A DNA stretch of 5,337 nucleotides, from the NCBI GenBank assembly GCA_017999215.1, contig JAGOBQ010000320.1:1-5337 (forward strand), written 5' to 3'. Under the pieces are notes generated by a model. The model made no database searches. It was given only the letters and a program-made list of their open reading frames with translations, and was not told where the DNA came from. The DNA is from Thermoanaerobaculia bacterium (GTDB taxonomy: Bacteria; Acidobacteriota; Thermoanaerobaculia; UBA5066). Below, piece by piece: positions 1 through 4,386 of the stretch. Position 1 is the first letter of the stretch. Every line of letters starts with the position of its first letter. The translations under genes were made by a program, and so were the position numbers.

Positions 1-570
1 GAAGACGTCGGTCCGGGCGTCGACGGCCTCGCCCCGGATCTGCTCCGGCGCCAGGTAGGACGCCGTCCCGAGCGTGATCCCTGTCTGCGTCAGCGTCGAC
101 TCGGAGACCATCGACTTGGCGATGCCGAAGTCCATGATCTTCACGGTCCCGTCCTCGAGGATCCGGATGTTCGACGGCTTCACGTCGCGGTGGACGATCC
201 CGGCCGTGTGGGCGTAGTGGAGCCCCTCGCAGATGTCGGCCAGCACGCGGACGCGCCAGGCGAGCGAGAGGTCGTCCTTCCGCTTGATCTTCCGGTCCAG
301 GTCCTCGCCCGTGAGGAACTCCTGGACGATGTACGGCAGGCCGTCGTCGCTCAGGCCGAAGTCGTAGATCGTCGTGATGTTCCGGTGGTGCAGGTTCCCG
401 GCGAACTCGGCCTCGCGGAAGAACCTCTTCCGGAGCTCGTCCTCGTCGCTCTGGCAGGTCTTGATGGCGACGGTCCGCTTGATGTAGGGGTCGCGGCCCT
501 TGTAGACGGTCCCGAAGCCGCCGACGCCGACCTTCTCGAGGATCTCGTACTTGCCGACCTTCGCGAGCAT
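1..570 (-). CDS. Hanks-type serine/threonine protein kinase, N-terminal part (cut by window edge)
   Basis: The reverse strand reads without a stop from ATG at 570-568 to the window edge (190 residues). The kinase landmarks appear in order: glycine-rich loop GVGGFGTV (15-22), ATP-anchoring Lys37 in VAIK, a helix-C Glu near 53-55, catalytic loop HRDVKPSN (127-134, Asp129 as base), Mg-binding DFG (147-149), and activation segment GTASYLAPEQ ending in APE (174-176). Asp188 near the edge is probably the conserved helix-F Asp. This is the PknB/Stk type, which phosphorylates Ser/Thr on protein targets in the cytoplasm. The missing part should hold the rest of the C-lobe and possibly a membrane segment with a sensor or TPR domain. 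The start follows from the typical MLAKVGKYEIL opening. The Shine-Dalgarno is poor (GGACGG), and no in-frame start lies just upstream. It is divergent from the lipoprotein gene. Substrate and signal cannot be seen. Confidence 0.95.
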   Translation of the reverse strand, partial: MLAKVGKYEILEKVGVGGFGTVYKGRDPYIKRTVAIKTCQSDEDELRKRFFREAEFAGNLHHRNITTIYDFGLSDDGLPYIVQEFLTGEDLDRKIKRKDDLSLAWRVRVLADICEGLHYAHTAGIVHRDVKPSNIRILEDGTVKIMDFGIAKSMVSESTLTQTGITLGTASYLAPEQIRGEAVDARTDVF

Positions 571-615
571 GCCCGTCCGGCGAGGGTAACATGTGCTCGC
601 GTATATTCCTCTCCC
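571..615. promoter_or_regulatory. Divergent intergenic region with a possible leaderless promoter
   Basis: These 45 bp separate two divergent start codons, so any promoters for both genes must lie here or inside the flanking genes. TATATT at 602-607 is the only A/T-rich hexamer and resembles a -10 box for the plus-strand gene. It ends 8 bp before the GTG at 616, so transcription would start at or next to that codon and give a leaderless mRNA. Consistent with this, the bases before the GTG (ATTCCTCTCCC) contain no Shine-Dalgarno. No good -35 is visible. The same A/T patch could serve the kinase on the other strand. The promoter call is inference. Confidence 0.35.
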
Positions 616-1290
616 GTGAAGGCTTCGCTCGCTTCCGCCCTCCTCGCCGTCGCGCTCGGAGCGAGCGCGTGCCGGGAGACCGCCCCCGGGCCCGCGCCGA
701 CGGAGCCGCGGCGGCCGGGCCTCTCCACGCGCGAGGCGTACCGCCCCCCGGACGACGGCGTCCTGACGGTGCCTCAGGTGGAGACGTTCCTGAAGGTCCG
801 CGAGGCGACGCTCCGGATCCGGGCCACTCCCGGAGGGAACGCGCCGCTCGAGGGCGAGGAGGGGATCTCCGGAGCCTCGGAGGCCCGCGCCGCGGAGGTT
901 CGGGCCGCCCGCTCGCTCTCGGTCCGCGTCGACGAGTATTTCTGGATCCGGGAGCGGATCCTCGAGGCCGAGGCCGCGGCGATGACCGCGAAGCTGAACG
1001 CCGACGTCCTCGCCCTGCTCGAGAGGACGCTCTCGTCCCTCCGGGACCGGCGGCCCGCCGCGCCCGACGAGGCCTCGAGGCGCCTCCTCGACGAGCAGGT
1101 CGCGAGCTTCGAGGCGGAAGCGGCGCGCGTGCGCCGCGAGGCGGCCGAGAAGGAGCCCGAGTCGGTCCGCGCGAACCTGGCGGTCCTCGCCCCGTTCCGT
1201 TCGCGGATCTCGGCGATCGAGGACGAGCTCGCCGAGCTGGACGCCGCGGCCCTGCGCGAGGCCGCCGCGCCCCCCGCGCCGGGCCGGTGA
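616..1290 (+). CDS. Putative lipoprotein of unknown function, alpha-helical
   Basis: This 224-residue protein starts at GTG 616. That start is chosen because it puts a clean signal peptide at the N-terminus: Lys2, a hydrophobic stretch LASALLAVALGA, then ASAC with Cys19. ASAC is a weak lipobox (Ala rather than Leu at -3), so lipid attachment at Cys19 is likely but not certain. A Pro-rich linker follows (about 22-46). The rest is predicted to be mostly helical and rich in Ala, Glu and Arg. It includes a VPQVETFLKVREATLRI segment (about 52-68), a VDEYFWIRERILEAEAAA segment (about 105-122) and coiled-coil-like heptads toward the C-terminus (about 150-216). I do not recognise the family. It probably sits at the cell envelope. 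An open frame continues upstream to 190, but that part is antisense to the kinase. No Shine-Dalgarno precedes the GTG. Confidence 0.8.
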   Translation: MKASLASALLAVALGASACRETAPGPAPTEPRRPGLSTREAYRPPDDGVLTVPQVETFLKVREATLRIRATPGGNAPLEGEEGISGASEARAAEVRAARSLSVRVDEYFWIRERILEAEAAAMTAKLNADVLALLERTLSSLRDRRPAAPDEASRRLLDEQVASFEAEAARVRREAAEKEPESVRANLAVLAPFRSRISAIEDELAELDAAALREAAAPPAPGR

Positions 1291-1306
1291 CGGCCGGACG
1301 CGCTGC

Positions 1307-1312
1307 TAGACT
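1307..1312 (+). promoter_or_regulatory. Possible -10 box upstream of the DinB-like gene
   Basis: TAGACT matches the -10 consensus TATAAT at four of six positions. It lies in the 67-bp gap after the lipoprotein stop and 45 bp before the next start, a sensible distance for a leadered transcript. No clear -35 is seen, and the three-gene run could instead be read through from the lipoprotein gene. Weak call. Confidence 0.25.
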
Positions 1313-1345
1313 CGTTCTTCCCGAATCCGGAAACCGAAGACCGAT

Positions 1346-1350
1346 AGGAG
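1346..1350 (+). promoter_or_regulatory. Ribosome binding site of the DinB-like gene
   Basis: AGGAG lies 7 nt before the ATG at 1358. It is a strong Shine-Dalgarno and fixes the start of the DinB-like gene. Confidence 0.85.
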
Positions 1351-1357
1351 AACGACC

Positions 1358-1858
1358 ATGCGTCTCGTCGATCCGCTCCTGCTCGAGTTCGACCGCGAGT
1401 GCTCCGGCACCCGGAAGTGCCTCGAGCGCCTCCCCGCCGACAAGCTGGCGTGGAAGCCCCACGAAAAGTCGATGAGCCTCGGAAAGCTGGCCGGCCACGT
1501 CGCCACGATTCCGGGCTGGATCGGCAGCGCCCTCCTGGCGGACGGGTTCGACCTGACGTCCGGGATGGCGGCTCCGCCGCTCGGAACCCCGGAAGAGATC
1601 GTGGCGGCCTTCGACGCCTCCGTGAAGCTGGCGAAGGGGGCGATGGCGCAGCTCGACGACGCGAAGGCGATGGGGGAGTGGACCCTGTCGAAGGGCGGGT
1701 CGGCCCTCTTCTCGATGCCGCGGCTCGCGCTCGTCCGGACGATCCTCCTCAACCACTCCTACCACCATCGCGGGCAGCTCACCGTCTACCTGCGGCTTCT
1801 CGACGTCCCGGTCCCGGGCCTCTACGGCCCGAGCGCCGACGACGACCCGTTCAAGTGA
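1358..1858 (+). CDS. DinB-like (DUF664/YfiT-type) putative metal-dependent protein
   Basis: This is a 166-residue soluble protein of normal length for the DinB superfamily, a four-helix bundle that usually binds a divalent metal through three histidines. The expected triad is visible: His47 in the second-helix motif LAGHVA, and His133 and His137 in NHSYHHRGQL, the HxxxHRGQ signature of the family. The C-terminus VPVPGLYGPSADD is also typical. Characterised relatives include thiol transferases that use bacillithiol or mycothiol, but most members have no known reaction and I cannot assign a substrate. Despite the name, no DNA polymerase activity is implied. The start is set by a strong AGGAG. 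It is the first of three close plus-strand genes, and its stop codon lies within the ribosome binding site region of the next. Confidence 0.93.
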   Translation: MRLVDPLLLEFDRECSGTRKCLERLPADKLAWKPHEKSMSLGKLAGHVATIPGWIGSALLADGFDLTSGMAAPPLGTPEEIVAAFDASVKLAKGAMAQLDDAKAMGEWTLSKGGSALFSMPRLALVRTILLNHSYHHRGQLTVYLRLLDVPVPGLYGPSADDDPFK

Positions 1859-1863
1859 GGAGG
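1858..1863 (+). promoter_or_regulatory. Ribosome binding site of the enoyl-CoA hydratase, overlapping the upstream stop
   Basis: AGGAGG is a perfect Shine-Dalgarno 5 nt before the GTG at 1869. Its first base is the last base of the TGA stop of the DinB-like gene. Ribosomes ending there sit on this site, so the two genes are probably translationally coupled and in one transcript. Confidence 0.85.
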
Positions 1864-1868
1864 CGCCC

Positions 1869-2645
1869 GTGCCCGTCGTCCTGACCGACCTCTCCGAGGG
1901 GATCCTCACCGTCACCGTCAACCGGCCCGAGAAGCTGAACGCCCTGAACGCCGAGGTGATCGAGGAGCTGCGCCGCGTGTTCCACGAGGCGAAGTCGAAC
2001 GCCGAGGTCGGGGCTCTCGTCCTGACCGGTGCGGGGGAGAAGGCCTTCGTCGCGGGGGCCGACATCTCCGGTTTCCCGTCGCTCACCCCGGTGGACGCGC
2101 GCGACTTCGCGCGGAAGGGGCAGGCCGTCCTCGACCTCCTCGAGACGATGGGGAAGCCCTCCATCGCCGCGGTCAACGGCTTCGCCCTCGGCGGCGGCTG
2201 CGAGCTCGCGATGGCCTGCTCGATGCGCGTCGCCGCGAAGAACGCCCGCTTCGGTCAGCCCGAGGTCGCCCTCGGCCTCATCCCCGGGTACGCGGGCACT
2301 CAGCGCCTGCCTCGTCTCGTGGGGAAGGGGCGGGCGCTCGAGCTGATCCTGACGGGCGACCCGATCCCGGCCGACGAGGCCCTCCGGATCGGTCTCGTCA
2401 ACCGCGTCGTCGAGCCGGCCGAGCTGATCCCGGCCTGCCGTGCCCTCGCGGCGAAGATCCTGTCGAAGGCGCCGCTCGCCGTCCGCTACGCCCTCGAGGC
2501 GGTGAACCACGGCCTCGAGCTCCCGTTCGCCGAGGCCGAGCTCCACGAGGCGGCCCTCTTCGGCCTCTGCGTCGCGACGGACGACATGAAGGAGGGCGTC
2601 GCCGCCTTCCTCGGGAAGCGCGCGGCGAAGTTCGCGGGGAAGTGA
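1869..2645 (+). CDS. Enoyl-CoA hydratase/isomerase family protein (crotonase fold)
   Basis: A full-length crotonase of 258 residues, the usual size. It is expected to add water across the double bond of trans-2-enoyl-CoA to give 3-hydroxyacyl-CoA, in beta-oxidation or short-chain acyl-CoA pathways in the cytoplasm. Visible motifs are NRPEKLNALN (18-27), the CoA/oxyanion-hole segment AGADI (62-66), and NGFALGGGCELAMAC (103-117) with the second oxyanion Gly and catalytic Glu112. FGQPEVALGLIPGYAGTQRL (128-147) supplies the second catalytic residue, Glu132. Both glutamates of true hydratases are present, which favours hydratase over isomerase-only or dehalogenase relatives. The C-terminal helices end in the typical EGVAAFLGKRAAKFAGK. 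GTG 1869 is fixed by the AGGAGG before it. The gene sits 10 bp after the DinB-like gene and 4 bp before the reductase. Chain-length preference cannot be read from the sequence. Confidence 0.96.
   Translation: MPVVLTDLSEGILTVTVNRPEKLNALNAEVIEELRRVFHEAKSNAEVGALVLTGAGEKAFVAGADISGFPSLTPVDARDFARKGQAVLDLLETMGKPSIAAVNGFALGGGCELAMACSMRVAAKNARFGQPEVALGLIPGYAGTQRLPRLVGKGRALELILTGDPIPADEALRIGLVNRVVEPAELIPACRALAAKILSKAPLAVRYALEAVNHGLELPFAEAELHEAALFGLCVATDDMKEGVAAFLGKRAAKFAGK
2636..2642 (+). promoter_or_regulatory. Ribosome binding site of the aldo/keto reductase
   Basis: GGGGAAG inside the last codons of the hydratase gene lies 7 nt before the GTG at 2650. It supports this start and suggests coupled translation. 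Confidence 0.5.
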
Positions 2646-2649
2646 CCCC

Positions 2650-3529
2650 GTGGGCGGTGGGCTCCGTCCGTTCGGTGCGACGGGGCTCGCCGTTCCGGTC
2701 CTCGGTCTCGGTGCCGGGCCCGTCGGCGACTGCGCCCTGGACGAGGCCGAGGCGGGGCGGCTCCTCCACGGCGCGCTCGACCTCGGCCTGACGTTCGTCG
2801 ACACCGCGCCCGGCTACGGGCTCTCCGAGGAGCGGATCGGCCGCCACCTTTCGAGCCGACGCTCGTCATTCGTCCTCTCGACGAAGCTCGGATACGGAGT
2901 CCCGGACGTCCCCGACTGGACTCCGGAGTGCATCGCCCGCGGCGTCGACCAGGCGCTCTCCCGCCTCCGCACCGATGCCCTGGACGTCGCCCACCTCCAC
3001 TCCTGCCCCCTCGAGACGCTCCTCTCATCCGGCGTCGTCGAGGCCCTCCTCGGCGCCGTCCGCGTCGGCAAGGTCCGCGTCGCCGCCTACTCCGGCGAGA
3101 ACGAAGCGCTGGCGTGGGCCATCTCCTCCTGCGCCTTCGGCTCCGTCCAGTGCTCAGTCAACGTCTGCGACCAGCGCTCCCTCACCCTCGTCGCGGCCCG
3201 CGGCCTCGGCGTCGTCGCCAAGCGCCCCCTCGCGAACGCGCCCTGGAACCCCGCCGCCGCCCACCCCGGACGACGCGGCCGCCGCGGCGTACCGATCCCG
3301 CTGGGCCGCCCTCCGCCTCGACGACCTCGGCCTGCACCCCGCCGAGCTCGCCATCCGCTTCGCCGCCTTCGCTCCCGGAGTCTCGACCGCGATCGTCGGC
3401 TCCCGCCGCCTCGAGCACCTCGCCGAGACGAGCGCCCTCGTCGCGAAAGGCCCGCTCCCCGAGGAGATGCGCGTCGAGATCGAGGCCCGCTTCGCCAACC
3501 TCGGCCAGGACTGGCCGGGAATGATCTGA
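2650..3529 (+). pseudogene. Aldo/keto reductase, interrupted by a one-base frameshift
   Basis: Two reading frames together make one complete aldo/keto reductase, an NAD(P)H-dependent carbonyl reductase with a TIM barrel. The first frame (GTG 2650 to about 3250, some 200 residues) holds the catalytic tetrad: Asp51 and Tyr56 in FVDTAPGYG, Lys79 in LSTKLGYG and His117 in DVAHLHSC. It ends in the strand VVAKRPLANAPWN. The second frame (about 3251-3529) continues with DDAAAAAYRSRW, the cofactor-binding AIVGSRRLEHLAE and a family-typical end DWPGMI. The whole span is 880 nt, one more than 293 codons, so a single extra base explains the break. It lies near C-runs at 3249-3252 and 3264-3267. Both halves look fully conserved, which favours a sequencing or assembly error or a recent mutation over an old pseudogene. 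Unshifted, the first frame runs on to 3729 with no recognisable domain. The substrate is unknown. Confidence 0.85.
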
Positions 3530-3544
3530 GCCGGGAGCGGGAAA

Positions 3545-3577
3545 CCCGGAGTCCCGGAGCCCCGGGGCACCGGAGAA
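3545..3577 (+). repeat. Degenerate 8-bp tandem array after the aldo/keto reductase
   Basis: Starting 16 bp past the stop, units of the type CCCGGAGT recur with GGAG at 3548, 3556 and 3572 and a related CCGGGGCA between them, giving a period of 8 bp. A CCCCGGGG palindrome sits inside. No T-run follows, so it is not a classical intrinsic terminator, though it may act in 3'-end formation. A related array follows the convergent gene. Confidence 0.5.
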
Positions 3578-3606
3578 CCACCCGGCATCGGTGCGTCGTA
3601 CCGCAC

Positions 3607-3811
3607 GAGCCGCGGACGCGAGGGGCATCCCACGGCTCGCTCTGCGCGCGCGCGACCCGCATCGGCTCCGCTGCGCGGGCCGGCGGGGAGCGCGCGAACT
3701 CGCTTCGCTCAAACAGCGCGCGCTCCTAATCCGCCGACCTGCTCGCGGAGCCGTGCGGGTACCCCGCGCGTGCTCGAACGCTCGCTCGCGGGACGCCCCT
3801 CCCGTCCGCTC
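3607..3811 (-). repeat. Left foldback element (long imperfect palindrome)
   Basis: About 205 bp of non-coding DNA built as a long imperfect inverted repeat. The ends match each other: 3607-3631 against the reverse complement of 3790-3811, sharing GAG, GGACG, GAGGGGC and TCCC blocks in order. Internal arms also pair: CCGCATCGGCTCCG with CGGAGCCGTGCGG, GCCGGCGG with CCGCCGAC, and a perfect 10-bp central stem GGAGCGCGCG (3687-3696) with CGCGCGCTCC (3717-3726). The 20-nt loop contains GAGCGAAGCGAG on the minus strand. A related copy in the opposite orientation lies at 3969-4322. No transposase is present. It could be a MITE-like non-autonomous element, a REP/BIME-like repeat or a structured RNA. 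Edges are approximate. Confidence 0.6.
3687..3726. repeat. Central hairpin of the left foldback element
   Basis: A perfect 10-bp stem (3687-3696 with 3717-3726) around a 20-nt loop. The equivalent stem in the right element has a different sequence but also pairs perfectly. Confidence 0.7.
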
Positions 3812-3968
3812 ACGCCATGCGTAGATCAGAATGAGCAACCGCGAGGACGAGGTCATGGGCTTCACGAGGAGGCGACAGGGCTTCGTCGACCCCGGAGCGA
3901 AGACTCCCGCTTTCGCGCAGAGTTGAGTGTTCGCACCTTTCCCCGCTCCTCCGTGCTCGCTCCGGTGG
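3812..3968. other. Spacer between the two foldback elements, no gene recognised
   Basis: About 157 bp between the inverted copies, visibly less GC-rich than its flanks (AGATCAGAATGAG near 3823 and AGAGTTGAGTGTT near 3919). No plausible coding frame or tRNA was found. GACGAGG (3846-3852) can pair with CTTCGTC (3881-3887) in RNA, counting one G-U pair, so a small structured transcript is possible but unproven. Confidence 0.35.
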
Positions 3969-4108
3969 GCCGAGCCGCGGGGTGGGTCCCGCGAGCCGAC
4001 TCGAGCACGGCCGGGGACCCGCTCGACGTCCCGAGGACCGGGCGGGGGAGAAGCCCGCGCGCTGTTTGAGAACGATGCCTGCACGACCGAAGTGCGCGGA
4101 TTGGGCTT

Positions 4109-4149
4109 GGGGTCCGGGGGGCGCGCGAAGCTCAGCCCCCCGGCGAGCG
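4109..4149 (+). repeat. 41-bp direct repeat with hairpin, copy 1
   Basis: Identical over 41 bases to 4255-4295. It contains a perfect 9-bp stem, CCGGGGGGC (4114-4122) with GCCCCCCGG (4135-4143), around a 12-nt loop GCGCGAAGCTCA. It sits at the end of the first insertion in the right foldback element. The compact GC-rich hairpin resembles REP-type repeats. Confidence 0.85.
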
Positions 4150-4254
4150 CGAGTTCGCGCGGGCGCCCCGCCCGGCCGCAGGGAGGTCGCAAGCGGGTCG
4201 GCCGCGCGCAGCCATGAAGCTCTAAGGATGGCAGGACGGGTTGAGGAGAGAGCG

Positions 4255-4295
4255 GGGGTCCGGGGGGCGCGCGAAGCTCAGCCCCCCGGCGAGCG
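4255..4295 (+). repeat. 41-bp direct repeat with hairpin, copy 2
   Basis: Exact copy of 4109-4149, offset by 146 bp, with the same 9-bp stem (4260-4268 with 4281-4289). The flanking bases differ on both sides, so the repeat unit is sharply bounded. It ends the second insertion in the right foldback element. Confidence 0.85.
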
Positions 4296-4330
4296 GCCGT
4301 GGGACCCACCCCGTGGCTCGGCTCCCTCCC

Positions 4331-4380
4331 CCGTGCTCCCGGTGCTCTGGTGCTCGGTGCCCCCGTGCTCTCGTGCCCCG
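4331..4380 (-). repeat. Degenerate 8-bp tandem array after the CoA-transferase gene
   Basis: GTGC recurs six times (4333, 4342, 4350, 4357, 4365, 4373) at steps of 7 to 9 bp, in units such as CCGTGCTC. Read in the direction of the minus-strand CoA-transferase it begins 6 bp after the stop codon and gives GGGGCAC and GAGCACC units. These resemble the array after the reductase read in that gene's own direction. No T-run follows. Confidence 0.55.
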
Positions 4381-4386
4381 GCGACC

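Larger units (their letters stand above)
3969..4322 (+). repeat. Right foldback element, enlarged by two insertions
   Basis: The related copy of the left element, in opposite orientation. Its ends are near-perfect inverted repeats: 3969-3990 against the reverse complement of 4301-4322, 21 of 22 bases. Shared blocks with the reverse complement of the left copy are GTCCCGCGAGC, CGTGCTCGA (as TCGAGCACG), CGCGCGCTGTTTGAG (15 bp exact) and GCGAGTTCGCGCG (13 bp exact), followed by a roughly 80% similar stretch to CGCGCGCAG. Relative to the left copy there are two extra pieces, about 4071-4145 and 4213-4290. Both end in the same 41-bp hairpin repeat. The central stem GCCCGCGCG (4053-4061) with CGCGCGGGC (4156-4164) is perfect, and its loop holds the first insertion. 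Alignment was by eye and edges are approximate. Confidence 0.6.

Noticed and set aside
190..615. Plus-strand open frame upstream of and in frame with the lipoprotein
   Set aside because: It is antisense to the clear kinase gene. The protein reads as low-complexity Asp/Leu/Val sequence and would bury the signal peptide inside.
1851..2804. 317-codon minus-strand open frame opposite the enoyl-CoA hydratase
   Set aside because: It is the antisense shadow of a well-supported crotonase gene, with no recognisable domain.
3530..3729. Out-of-frame extension of the reductase first frame to 3729
   Set aside because: After about 3250 this frame gives Arg/Pro-rich sequence while the true reductase C-terminus is in the neighbouring frame. 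The extension is an artefact of the frameshift.
3823..3940. tRNA or known riboswitch in the spacer
   Set aside because: No cloverleaf with a TTCGA-type arm and CCA-side acceptor stem could be drawn, and no riboswitch consensus was recognised.
4114..4143. Intrinsic terminators at the GC hairpins
   Set aside because: Strong stems but no T-run on either strand, and an identical copy 146 bp away is embedded in a repeat. Treated as repeat elements instead.
4109..4295. CRISPR array
   Set aside because: Only two repeat copies, self-complementary over most of their length, 105 bp apart, with no cas genes in view.
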